In this document: positions 1-8,465 of the stretch, piece by piece | Position numbering within the stretch: the stretch's first letter is position 1 | Layout: each line of letters begins with the position of its first letter | Source of the DNA: Planctomycetota bacterium | GTDB lineage: Bacteria > Planctomycetota > Phycisphaerae > Sedimentisphaerales > Anaerohalosphaeraceae | Reading direction: 5' to 3' | DNA length: 17,268 nt | Assembly (NCBI GenBank): GCA_030637065.1 | Contig: DAOVVQ010000051.1 | Span: 1-17,268, forward strand | Translations under genes and position numbers: made by a program | The notes under the pieces: generated by a model | Databases searched by the model: none | What the model saw: only the letters and a program-made list of their open reading frames with translations | What the model was told of the DNA's origin: nothing

Positions 1-3000
1 AACGGCGGTCCCGGTCCGTCGTGGCCACCACCAGCGTCAGCCAGCGGTGAGGGGTGGCGAGGAAATAGGCCATCCAGAACTGCACGTAGGGTTCACCGTC
101 GCCCCCCATGTAGATCGGCAGCAGTGCCAGCAGTGTTGTCGCCGTTGTCATCAGGCAGGCCCTTACGCGGCGCAGGCCTGCTTTCAGTGTTGCCTGGCGG
201 ATGGCCTGGGTGGAATCTGGTTTTTCGCTTTTGAATATCTGCTCGAGGTAGGTTGACATTACGACGCCGTCATCGCTGGCGATCCCGAATAATGCCAGGA
301 AGCCGACCCAGACGGCTACGCTTAGGTTGATGGGGTGGACCTGGAAGAGATGGCGCATGTTGACGCCGAAGATGCTAAAGTCGAGGAACCACGGCTGGGC
401 GTAGAGCCATAGGAGGATGAATCCGCCGGCCCATGCTACGAAGATCCCGGAGAAGACGAGCATTGTCGTCGGTACGGATTTGAACTGGAAGTAGAGGATC
501 ATGAAGATGATGAAAAGCGCCAGTGGCAGGACCATGGCTAAGGTTTTTTGTGATCGGAGCTGGTTTTCGTAGTTTCCGGCGAATACGAAGCTGACACCTG
601 CGGGACGGATGAGTTGGCCACTGGCGACCTTCTCATCGAGATAGTTTTCGCACTGCTCGACGACGTCGACTTCGGCGTTGCCGGGTTTCATGTCGAAGAG
701 GACGTAGCCGATGAGGGCGGTGTCCTCGCTTTTTATTACCTGCGGGCCGCGGATATATTCGATGTAGGCGAGTTCCTTGAGCGGGATCTGGACGCCGTTT
801 GTGGCTGGGACGAGGATGCGGTCCAGTGATTCGAGCTGGTCTCTTAGTTCCCGCTGATAGCGGACACGAACTGGGAATCGCTCGCGGCCTTCGACGGTGG
901 TGGTTACTTTTCGTCCGCCGATAGCGACTTCGACGAGGTTTTGGAATGTTCTGATCGGTACTCCGAATCGGGCGAGGGCCTTTCGGTCGGGGATGATCTG
1001 TAGGTATGGTTTGCCTACTATTCTGTCGGCTATGACGGTTGCCGGTTCTACTGATGGGACTTCTTTTAGGAACTGTTCGATCTGGAGGCCGACTTTTTCG
1101 ATTGTTTCGAGCGAGGGGCCTGTAATCTTTACGCCCATTGGCGCCCGCATTCCGCTTTGGAGCATTATCAGTCGTGTTGCTATCGGCTGGAGTTTGGGTG
1201 CCGAGGTTGTTCCGGGTATTTTTGTTACTCTCAGTATTTCGTCCCAGATGTCATCCGGGGTTTTGATCTCGTCTCTCCACTGGCGGAACGGTTGGCCGTG
1301 TGGGTCGCCGATCAGTTCGCCGCGGTCGTCTCGGGGGAAGGTGTCGGTTTTTTTGTCATACTCGAATTTTAATCTTCTTCCGTCTTTGCCGGTTATGTAT
1401 TCGGTCTTGTAGTTTATTACCGTTTCGACCATCGATACCGGTGCCGGGTCGAGTGGTGTTTCGGCCCTGCCGATCTTGCCTACTACCGAGTCGATCTCGG
1501 GGATGGCTTTCATTGCCATGTCCTGCTTGGAGAGGACGTCCATTGCCTCTCCGATCGAGGCGTGTACCATTGTCGTGGGCATAAAGAGGAACGAGCCCTC
1601 GTCGAGCGGGGGCATGAATTCCTTGCCGAGCCCGGGGAAGGTTTCGGTTGCGCCGGTCCAGAAGGTTGTTGACCTTACTGCTTCCGGATCTATGCCGATC
1701 TTTTGGGCTGCTTTCGGTATTGGTGAAAATACGGTAGCAAAGCCTAACCAGATCGAGGCGCCCAATACGACCATTACCAGCGGGACCGAGAGGAAGAGCA
1801 GCTTGTGATTCAGGCACCACGTGAGTATTGGCGTGTAGAAGTGCTGGAATATTTTGAAGAATCCGAGTATGACGATCACCAGTCCTGCTGTGAAGATTAG
1901 GTTTCGGATGAAGCCTGACTGCGGTCCTATCGGCAGCCAGTGCTGGGTCAGGAGAACGCCTACGAAGAGTACGGCGAGGATGTTGGCTACCGAAGGTGCG
2001 ATTTTTTTGAAGCCCTTGGGGAGGTAGTCGCCTGCGAGGAAGTAGAGGCCGAATATGATCAGTGCGATGCCAGCCCACCAGTTGAGGAAGAATCCCGCGG
2101 CGGCTCCGATCAGGACGATCAGTGAGTGGAGGGCGATCTTTATCTTTTTGCCTGACAGGTGGGTTTTCGGGCAGAAGAGGAGGTGGGCGGCTGGGGGGAT
2201 GATGGTAAGGGCTACGATCACCGAGGAGATCAGGGCGAAGGTCTTGGTGAAGGCCAGGGGCTTGAACAGCTTTCCTTCCGAGCCGATCATGACGAATACG
2301 GGCAGGAAACTTACGATGGTGGTCGATACCGCGGTGAGGACAGCGCCTCCCACTTCGTCGGCGGCGCGGTGGATTACGTGGAGCTTATTTTCCTCCGGCG
2401 CAGCTTCGTCGAGATGGCGCAGAATGTTCTCGCAGATCACGATCCCCATGTCGACCATTGTTCCTATTGCGATGGCTATCCCTGAGAGGGCGACAATGTT
2501 GGCGTCTACACCGAAGAATTTCATCGCGATAAAGCACATGAGCACCGCGATGGGCAGCAGCGAGGTTATGAGTATGCTGCTTCTTAAGTGCATTACCATC
2601 AGGACGACGACGATGACGGTTATGAGGATCTCGTCGCTGAGTGCGTTGTAGAGGGTGCCGAGCGTTTCGTAGATCAGCGCCGTTCGGTCGTAGAATGGCA
2701 CGATGGTTACTTTGCTGATGGTTGCCCAGTTAGGCCAGTTGTCCTGGGGTGTTTGCCTGAGGTGGGCGAGCCATTCGTCCCGGTTCAGCTTTGCGTTTAA
2801 GTAGGGCTCGAATCCGTTTTCGGCTGCGTAGAATCTGACCTGGTCGGCGGTCGTTTTGGTGAAATCGATGTATACTTTTTCGGGCAGGCCGGGGGTGATT
2901 TTCTTGATTTGATCCTTTACGTTTTTTATCACAGCTAAGGGATTGTCTCCGTAACGTGCGACGACGACGGCCCCTACGGCCTCGGCTCCTTCCTTATCGA

Positions 3001-3910
3001 GGGCTCCTCTTCTAAGCGCCGGTCCGTGGGAGACGGTGGCGACGTGTTTTACGAGAACGGGCACGTTTTCGACGACCTTTACGACGCTGTCTTCGATGTC
3101 GGAGAGGGCTTTTATGAATCCGATCCCGCGGATGAAGTACTCGACGCGGTTTAGTTCGATCGTCTTTGCTCCCACGTCGACGTTCGACGCGATGACGGCA
3201 CTGTATATGTCGGCGAAGCTGACGTTATATGCCCGCATGGCGTCGGGGTCGATGTCGACCTGGTATTCTTTTACGAAGCCGCCTATCGAGCCGACTTCGC
3301 TTACGCCATCTGCGCTGAGCAGGCCGTAGCGAACGTACCAGTCCTGAACGGTCCTGAGTTCCTCGAGGTCCCATCCTCCCGCGGGGTTGCCCTCGGGGTC
3401 TCTGCCTTCGAGTGTGTACCAGAATATCTGGCCTAAACCCGTGGCATCGGGTCCGAGTGCGGGGCTAACGCCGGCTGGGAGCGTGCCCGGGGGCAGGGAA
3501 TTGAGCTTTTCGAGGATTCGCGACCGGGACCAGTAGAATTCGACGTCTTCTTTGAATATTACGTAGATGGACGAGAATCCGAACATCGAGTTGCTTCTGA
3601 TGGTCTTTACTCCCGGCACGCCCAGGAGCGAGACGGTCAGCGGATATGTTACCTGGCCCTCGACGTCCTGCGGCGATCGGCCCATCCACTGGGTAAAGAC
3701 GATCTGCTGGTTTTCACCGATGTCGGGTATGGCGTCGACGGGGACCGGTCTTCGGATGATACCGGGGATCTGCCAGTCGAAGGGCGCAACGACAATGCCG
3801 CATCCGATGGTGAAAAGTACCAGCAGCGCGATGACGAGCTTATTTGTCAGGCAGAACCATAACAGCCGTGACAGCAGCGATTTTTGTTCGGGTATTTGTT
3901 GTGAGTTCAT
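1..3910 (-). CDS. cusA: CusA/CzcA-family heavy-metal RND efflux pump, 3' end outside the window
   Basis: This is the inner-membrane proton-driven pump of a tripartite copper/silver-type exporter, and it works with the adaptor and outer-membrane genes upstream. From the ATG at 3910 the frame is open for 1303 codons to the window edge. An RND porter domain follows the first membrane segment (IPDIGENQQIVFTQW). TM4 carries the proton-relay motif MVDMGIVICEN, with D487 and E494. The protein has the extra features of the long Bacteroidota/Planctomycetota subfamily: a periplasmic insert around residues 359-405, and several additional hydrophobic segments around 583-740 before the canonical TM7. In a by-eye alignment with E. 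coli CusA, the metal-site Met573 is kept (LIMLQSGM) but the other two methionines are valines, which I recall as normal for this subfamily, so the metal is not certain. The start lies 1 nt after the cusB stop. RND similarity ends at LLALLPI (about base 113), and the last 37 codons do not resemble the expected C-terminus. Confidence 0.93.
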   Translation of the reverse strand, partial: MNSQQIPEQKSLLSRLLWFCLTNKLVIALLVLFTIGCGIVVAPFDWQIPGIIRRPVPVDAIPDIGENQQIVFTQWMGRSPQDVEGQVTYPLTVSLLGVPGVKTIRSNSMFGFSSIYVIFKEDVEFYWSRSRILEKLNSLPPGTLPAGVSPALGPDATGLGQIFWYTLEGRDPEGNPAGGWDLEELRTVQDWYVRYGLLSADGVSEVGSIGGFVKEYQVDIDPDAMRAYNVSFADIYSAVIASNVDVGAKTIELNRVEYFIRGIGFIKALSDIEDSVVKVVENVPVLVKHVATVSHGPALRRGALDKEGAEAVGAVVVARYGDNPLAVIKNVKDQIKKITPGLPEKVYIDFTKTTADQVRFYAAENGFEPYLNAKLNRDEWLAHLRQTPQDNWPNWATISKVTIVPFYDRTALIYETLGTLYNALSDEILITVIVVVLMVMHLRSSILITSLLPIAVLMCFIAMKFFGVDANIVALSGIAIAIGTMVDMGIVICENILRHLDEAAPEENKLHVIHRAADEVGGAVLTAVSTTIVSFLPVFVMIGSEGKLFKPLAFTKTFALISSVIVALTIIPPAAHLLFCPKTHLSGKKIKIALHSLIVLIGAAAGFFLNWWAGIALIIFGLYFLAGDYLPKGFKKIAPSVANILAVLFVGVLLTQHWLPIGPQSGFIRNLIFTAGLVIVILGFFKIFQHFYTPILTWCLNHKLLFLSVPLVMVVLGASIWLGFATVFSPIPKAAQKIGIDPEAVRSTTFWTGATETFPGLGKEFMPPLDEGSFLFMPTTMVHASIGEAMDVLSKQDMAMKAIPEIDSVVGKIGRAETPLDPAPVSMVETVINYKTEYITGKDGRRLKFEYDKKTDTFPRDDRGELIGDPHGQPFRQWRDEIKTPDDIWDEILRVTKIPGTTSAPKLQPIATRLIMLQSGMRAPMGVKITGPSLETIEKVGLQIEQFLKEVPSVEPATVIADRIVGKPYLQIIPDRKALARFGVPIRTFQNLVEVAIGGRKVTTTVEGRERFPVRVRYQRELRDQLESLDRILVPATNGVQIPLKELAYIEYIRGPQVIKSEDTALIGYVLFDMKPGNAEVDVVEQCENYLDEKVASGQLIRPAGVSFVFAGNYENQLRSQKTLAMVLPLALFIIFMILYFQFKSVPTTMLVFSGIFVAWAGGFILLWLYAQPWFLDFSIFGVNMRHLFQVHPINLSVAVWVGFLALFGIASDDGVVMSTYLEQIFKSEKPDSTQAIRQATLKAGLRRVRACLMTTATTLLALLPIYMGGDGEPYVQFWMAYFLATPHRWLTLVVATTDRDRR

Positions 3911-3911
3911 A

Positions 3912-6230
3912 TCAGTTGCCATGTTCCTGCCAGATATCCATCGGGCCGATCAGTTCGGTGGCCGAGCCGCACCGGAGCATCATGTGTCCGAAATAGGGGT
4001 TTTTTGTTTGGTCGTTATCCTGGAGCCATTCGGCGCCGCTGTTATCGAACGCCATCGGGCAATGGAATATATAGAAGGGCTCGGGGTTCGTTGAGCCGAA
4101 TCTCTTTGCCGTCTTCGTTAAATGCTGCGAGAGCAGGTAGAAGTTTTCGCGGACGGTTTTTATGTCCCCGCCGGCTTTTATATCGGCAAGTATGCCTCGC
4201 AGGTCTTTGGCGCTCTTTTCCCAGAGCGTAAGATCGGCTCCTGTCAGCGGTTCGGTGCTGATGCCGCCCAGAGCTTTGAGGGCCTTGTCCGCGGAGTCTG
4301 CTGCACCAGCCGGTTTATCGTCGGCGAGCGATCGCTGGATATCGAAGTAGTGGGCGAAGAGCTTTGCGAGCTGATCGCGGAAGTTGTCGCTGATCGCCGG
4401 TCTTAAGTGTGCCGAATGGTCATGCTGGACGCCGAAGCTGCTGCTTATCACGTCGATGCTTGCTGCCATGCCGCTGGCGATTCTGGTAGCGTCTTGGGCG
4501 GTTTTTGCATGTTGGCCTTCGACGGCGTCGTTTGTCAGGCGCATTGCGTACTCTTTGAAGACCATCATCGCATCGCCGGTTAGCTGCGATATATCTGCGG
4601 CGGCGACAGCGGTAGCAAGTTGGGCGAATGCCTGCTGGATCTGGGCGATATCGGCGTCCGGGATGACCTGCTCGATATTTTGTGCAGCGGCCAGTATGGT
4701 CTTTAGCTGATATTGAAAGGCCGGTGGTGCTTCGAGCAGATGTTCATGGGCATCGGAAATATCCGGCGTCATCATGCTTGGTCTCGCCATGATCTGGAGG
4801 CTGCTGTCTATTTTGAAGTTTCCTCTTGTTACGACGAGTTCGTCTTCCTTGAGTCCGCTTCGCACGATGTAATAGTCCCCGGCTCGTGGCCCGAGTACGA
4901 TCTGTCGGCCCTCGAAGGTCGGCTTTTCGGTGTCGGGGAGCCGGACATATACGATCGCCCTGGTTCCCGTGATCAGCGCCGCTGAGGTCGGTATGACGAG
5001 CGGTTTTTCGACGAGTGCCGGGTCGTCGCTTACGTAGCCTAACGATTCGGTCCTGACCAGCGGCATCTGGCATATATCGCATGAACCGGAGTCGGGCTTG
5101 ATGATCTCCGGGTGCATCGGGCAGATCCACTTGCCGACGAGGTCCGCATCCATGATCCTTCCGGCGCCTGCGACCTGTGCCCTTACGATGGCCTTTGTGA
5201 ACATGCCCGGTTTGAGTTTTCCATCGGGGTTGGGCACGTTTACGCGGATCTTTACCGTTCGCGTTCGCTCATTTAGTATTGGGTCTATGAAGCTGATCGT
5301 TCCTTTGAAGACCTCGCCTGGGTATGAGATGGTTGTAAACTCGACATGCTGTCCGTATCGGAGCCATTCGAGATCGGATTCGTATGCGTCGAGCTTGACC
5401 CAGACGTGCGTGAGGTCGGCGATGGTGTAGATCTTTGTTCCCGTCTGAACGTACATCCCCTCGACGGCGTTTTTGTGAATTACGATGCCGCTGGTCGGGG
5501 CGTATATTGTGACGTGGTCTGAGACTTTTTCGGTTTTTTCTATATCCGCGATCTGTTCGGGTTTTAGTCCCCAGAGCCTTAGTTTTTCTCGTGCGGCCTG
5601 TGCAGTCGATCGGGCCATGTCCTGCATGATCCCCAGATCGGTTTCGTTGGCGTTTCTCTGCGACTGGAGAGCCTGGAGCAGTTCTTCCTGTGCGCCGATG
5701 AGTTCCGGGCTGTAGAGCATCGCCATGTGGTCGCCCTCTCTTACGGGCAGTCCGGTATAGTCGATGTAGAGCCGGTCGAGCCTGCCGGGGACCCATGCCG
5801 TGATGTAGGACAGGTTGGTCTCGTCATACTCGATCTTGCCAGACATTCGGACGACGGCTGTGACGAATTTACGCTGGACGGGTGTGGTTTCGATGTCCAT
5901 CAGCGCCTTTGCGTTTTCGCTGACAGCCAGTTGCCTCATGCCGGTTGCGGTTTCGGAGTCGTCCTCTTCCAGGGGTATCAGTTCCATGTTGCAGATCGGA
6001 CACAGGCCCGGTCTGGGCAGTTGGACGCTGGGGTGCATCGAGCAGGTCCAAACCTCTGGCTTGGCCTCGGTTTTGGCGGAAGCTGTCTGCGTGGCGGGGC
6101 CACTCTCAGGGGCGCTCTTTCGCCCGATCCTGTAGCCGAGCAGCAGTACGAGTACCAGCAGTATGACAGTCGGCAGGGTGAGCGGGACGCCTGCGAGGAG
6201 TTTTTTGGTTTTGTCGGTTTTTTGATTCAT
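3912..6230 (-). CDS. cusB: CusB-like periplasmic adaptor with two heavy-metal-binding domains and a DUF3347-type C-terminus
   Basis: This 772-residue membrane-fusion protein should link the CusA pump to the outer-membrane channel. An N-terminal hydrophobic anchor spans about residues 13-33. The first heavy-metal-binding knuckle has C63-x-M65-H66-P67 and C77-P-I-C80-x-M82. The hairpin, lipoyl and beta-barrel regions of an RND adaptor follow (about 105-350), including LDRLYIDYTG and YAPTSGIV. A second knuckle (C370, M372, H373, C384, C387, M389) is inserted at 368-391, before the membrane-proximal domain. The C-terminus (about 610-765) resembles DUF3347, ending in FHCPMAFDNSGAEW and NPYFGHMMLRCG, and probably gives another metal site. 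Ordinary CusB is about 400 residues, so this is a long modular version. The ATG lies 1 nt after the stop of the preceding gene, so translation is probably coupled. The family assignment is secure and the metal (copper or silver) is inferred. Confidence 0.93.
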   Translation of the reverse strand: MNQKTDKTKKLLAGVPLTLPTVILLVLVLLLGYRIGRKSAPESGPATQTASAKTEAKPEVWTCSMHPSVQLPRPGLCPICNMELIPLEEDDSETATGMRQLAVSENAKALMDIETTPVQRKFVTAVVRMSGKIEYDETNLSYITAWVPGRLDRLYIDYTGLPVREGDHMAMLYSPELIGAQEELLQALQSQRNANETDLGIMQDMARSTAQAAREKLRLWGLKPEQIADIEKTEKVSDHVTIYAPTSGIVIHKNAVEGMYVQTGTKIYTIADLTHVWVKLDAYESDLEWLRYGQHVEFTTISYPGEVFKGTISFIDPILNERTRTVKIRVNVPNPDGKLKPGMFTKAIVRAQVAGAGRIMDADLVGKWICPMHPEIIKPDSGSCDICQMPLVRTESLGYVSDDPALVEKPLVIPTSAALITGTRAIVYVRLPDTEKPTFEGRQIVLGPRAGDYYIVRSGLKEDELVVTRGNFKIDSSLQIMARPSMMTPDISDAHEHLLEAPPAFQYQLKTILAAAQNIEQVIPDADIAQIQQAFAQLATAVAAADISQLTGDAMMVFKEYAMRLTNDAVEGQHAKTAQDATRIASGMAASIDVISSSFGVQHDHSAHLRPAISDNFRDQLAKLFAHYFDIQRSLADDKPAGAADSADKALKALGGISTEPLTGADLTLWEKSAKDLRGILADIKAGGDIKTVRENFYLLSQHLTKTAKRFGSTNPEPFYIFHCPMAFDNSGAEWLQDNDQTKNPYFGHMMLRCGSATELIGPMDIWQEHGN

Positions 6231-6231
6231 A

Positions 6232-6771
6232 TCATGTTCCGGAAAATAGTTGTATTGATAATATCAGTGAGGCGTGGATCAGGGCGGAAATTGCGGTAAT
6301 TACGCCGAGTCTTTTATGCCACTTGAGCAGGAGTTTTGGGTTCTTCTTTCGATAGAAGCCGACGAGCAGGGTTACAGCCAGCAGTGATATCGTCAGTATT
6401 CCCGTAGGCTTTATGAATGTTCCCCGCCCGATGTGTCTGCGACGGCGGTGGATTTGTCCTCGTCCTTCGGTGGCGTTTGTGACCTGCTCGAGGCTGGCAA
6501 GGTACTTTTCGGGGTTGTTCTTGAATGAGGCCCGGCAGGTCATGCAGCAGAAGTGTATTTTTTCTCCCTGGTAGACGTAGAAGATGTCAGGGTCGGTCTG
6601 CATGTCGGTCATTACGGGGCAAAATTTGTTTGTGATCTGGCTTTGCTCTTCGGCGGCGACGGTGGAAACCGGCATCAGGGCTAATATAATGACTGCTGCC
6701 GTCAATCCGGGCATCGCCTTTTGCGGCTGGGCTGATAATAACCGTGTTTTTTGCGAAGCCAGCGTTTTCAT
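6232..6771 (-). CDS. Secreted or membrane-anchored YHS-type metal-binding protein with two C-terminal membrane helices
   Basis: This 179-residue protein is encoded between the CusC-like and CusB-like genes. A signal-like hydrophobic stretch at 22-40 is followed by a YHS/TRASH-type metal-binding module: KFCPVM with C51, then YQGEKIHFCCMTC with C75, C76 and C79, then the typical ending NPEKYL. Two membrane helices follow (about 123-140 and 155-175), separated by a basic segment. The second contains H152 and H166, 14 residues apart, in KWHKRLGVITAISALIH. That pattern resembles a haem-binding helix of b-type cytochrome domains, but the haem is speculation. The role is inferred from context: sensing or handing over copper-like metals in the periplasm for the pump. 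The start is preceded by AGG 8 nt upstream. Its stop is 1 nt from the cusB start. Confidence 0.82.
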   Translation of the reverse strand: MKTLASQKTRLLSAQPQKAMPGLTAAVIILALMPVSTVAAEEQSQITNKFCPVMTDMQTDPDIFYVYQGEKIHFCCMTCRASFKNNPEKYLASLEQVTNATEGRGQIHRRRRHIGRGTFIKPTGILTISLLAVTLLVGFYRKKNPKLLLKWHKRLGVITAISALIHASLILSIQLFSGT

Positions 6772-6840
6772 GACAGTTACCTGTTATATCCTGCTATATC
6801 GGGTCTTTTGCTCCCTACCTTATCTAACGATTTCGCTGGC

Positions 6841-8238
6841 CTAATTGTTCCCTTCGTCGGGGATTTGGCTTGCTGTGAGCATTTCGAGCTTTGCGAGGTT
6901 CTGTGCCCTGTCGGCGAGTGCCCGTTCGCGGGCGAGTGCGAATTCGAGCAGTATCCTCTGGGCATCGATGAGGTCGGTGAAGGTTCCCCTCCCTGCTCGG
7001 AACTGGGATTCGGTGACCTTGAGCGATTCCTGTGCCTTTGGCAGGAGTGCGTTGCTGTAGAGGCTCAATTTTCGCTCGGCATCGCGGAAATGGTAGAGGG
7101 TCAGTTTAAGTTGGGAGCTTAGGTCGTTGGCCTTTTGGGTTTTGTCCCGTCTCGCGGCGTGATAGCGGGCGCGTGCCTGTCTGACAGCGGCGTCGTATTT
7201 TTCTCTCCAGAGCGGCAGGTTGATCGAGAGCATCGCGACGACGGGGTCTTTGCCTTCGTCATTTGGGTTGCCGCTTAAGGCATCGTCCGTGTCGACGTAA
7301 TTTACGCCTAAGGTAAAGTCGGGGTAGTAGTTTTTCTTTGCCAGTTCGATAGCGTTTTTGTTCCGGGCGATTTCGTGTTCGATGGCCTTTAGTTCGGGGT
7401 TGCTGTCGATGAGGCGGGCTAATAGCTGCTCGTCTGAAACGGCGGTTTGCTGAAGTTCGATTTTTCGGGGCCCTGGTATGTCGGCGTCTACGGGTCTGTT
7501 GAGCGCAGCGTTGAGGCGGGCGACGATGGGTCGGCGAAGGTCGATGAGCGTTCGATGGCGGTCGTCGACTTTGCCTAATTCGACCTGTGCGCGGATGACG
7601 TCGGGGTGTGCGGCGGCACCTGCCTCGTATCGGCTCCGTGCGACGCTTTCGAGATGCTTTATGAGATTGACGTTTTCCTTCGTGACCGCGATGCTCTTTT
7701 CGAGGTAGTAGTATTCGTAATATGCGTCTTTGACCTCGAAGAATAGTTTCAGTTTTGCCGCTTCGTATCGCTGGCGCGCGGCGTTTGCCGCCTGGGCTGC
7801 GATGTCGCCTTTAAGGTCGAGTTTGCCGAACCATGGGAACATCTGGGCGATCCCGTAGCTTTGCCTTTGGGGGCCGACTCGTGTTTCGACCTCCTGGATG
7901 AAATACTGGTAGTTGAATCTCGGGTCCGGAAGGGCTTTGGCCTGGGGGACCTCTTCGAGTGCGGCTTTGAAGCGGTTAAATGCCGCCTCGAGTCCGGGGT
8001 TGCTTAGGGCCGCGTAAGCGAGGTAGTCCTGTAAGGTTGCCGATTCGTTAAGTTCGGGCAGTTTGCTTTGGGTTTCGGCCTTTTCGGGGCGGCGGGCCAA
8101 CTTTGCCGCTGAGGCGTTGATTGCTGGTTTGTAGGACGGAGGCAGTGTGCTGTCGGCCTTATTCGGCTGGGACGCACAGCCGGAGAAATAGAGGCTGGCG
8201 ATCAAAACAAACGTTCTAATAGTCATATATTTTATCAT
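6841..8238 (-). CDS. cusC: CusC/TolC-family outer-membrane efflux lipoprotein
   Basis: This is the outer-membrane channel of the tripartite metal exporter, and the first gene of the efflux operon. From the chosen start it has 465 residues, normal for the family. The N-terminus (MIKYMTIRTFVLIASLYFSGC) is a lipoprotein signal with the lipidated cysteine probably at C21. The body has the two OEP repeats of long helices, for example LQDYLAYAALSNPGLEAA and YYEYYYLEKSIAVTKENV in the first, and LARLIDSNPELKAIEHEI in the second. The frame stays open 16 codons upstream to an ATG at 8286. I chose 8238 because GCAGGTG lies 6-7 nt before it and the signal peptide begins there. The next gene starts 69 bases downstream on the same strand. 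Specificity is inferred from CusA/CusB. Confidence 0.9.
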   Translation of the reverse strand: MIKYMTIRTFVLIASLYFSGCASQPNKADSTLPPSYKPAINASAAKLARRPEKAETQSKLPELNESATLQDYLAYAALSNPGLEAAFNRFKAALEEVPQAKALPDPRFNYQYFIQEVETRVGPQRQSYGIAQMFPWFGKLDLKGDIAAQAANAARQRYEAAKLKLFFEVKDAYYEYYYLEKSIAVTKENVNLIKHLESVARSRYEAGAAAHPDVIRAQVELGKVDDRHRTLIDLRRPIVARLNAALNRPVDADIPGPRKIELQQTAVSDEQLLARLIDSNPELKAIEHEIARNKNAIELAKKNYYPDFTLGVNYVDTDDALSGNPNDEGKDPVVAMLSINLPLWREKYDAAVRQARARYHAARRDKTQKANDLSSQLKLTLYHFRDAERKLSLYSNALLPKAQESLKVTESQFRAGRGTFTDLIDAQRILLEFALARERALADRAQNLAKLEMLTASQIPDEGNN

Positions 8239-8246
8239 TGTCGCAC

Positions 8247-8328
8247 CTGCAAATAATAACGGGTTCGCCTTGTAGCCAATGGACATCTCTACTGCAATAA
8301 TAATCGGTTACAGGCCGGTTATTGCTTG
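8247..8328. promoter_or_regulatory. Candidate operator cluster upstream of the efflux operon
   Basis: Three related half-sites lie just upstream of cusC. Two are direct copies on the plus strand: CTGCAAATAATAACGGG at 8247-8263 and CTGCAATAATAATCGGT at 8292-8308, 45 bases apart. The third is inverted: CCGGTTATTGC at 8315-8325. The second and third form an inverted repeat with perfect outer arms GCAATAA (8294-8300) and TTATTGC (8319-8325). The first copy is very close to the cusC ribosome-binding site. An activator or repressor dimer could bind here, and the neighbouring response regulator is the obvious candidate. No GG-N10-GC sigma-54 promoter or clear TTGACA/TATAAT pair was found in 8239-8465, so the start of transcription is not resolved. 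Confidence 0.4.
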
Positions 8329-8465
8329 ATAAATGGGCACTTTTTGCCATAAGCAGACCGCGTTTGCGGTATTAAACGAGCCGGGGGGCTAAAAGGTTCC
8401 GCAGAATCGCGGTTCAGGCGGCGTAGTGGTCGGGAAAAGGACGGGGAAATCGGGATTGGTCGGGG

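Noticed and set aside
897..1412. Plus-strand frame of 171 codons opposite cusA
   Set aside because: Antisense shadow of a strongly conserved pump gene; no ribosome-binding site or recognisable domain. The same applies to the other plus-strand frames between 47 and 9965.
1356..2078. Long minus-strand frame of 240 codons inside cusA
   Set aside because: It is an offset frame of cusA on the same strand; its product is arginine/proline-rich low-complexity sequence with no family likeness, while the cusA frame is continuous and recognisable.
8358..8371. ACCGC/GCGGT inverted repeat
   Set aside because: Perfect but only 5-bp arms, single copy and no T-run; could be chance in GC-rich DNA.
8391..8420. 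Intrinsic terminator after the response regulator
   Set aside because: Only a 4-bp CCGC/GCGG stem with a short T-run; too weak to call.
8239..8465. Sigma-54 promoter (GG-N10-GC) for the efflux operon
   Set aside because: Expected from the NtrC-type regulator, but the nearest candidate (TGGCAAAAAGTGCCC on the minus strand, near 8335-8350) has the wrong spacing, and both TTGCA/TTTGCA sites have CC and not GG in the -24 position.
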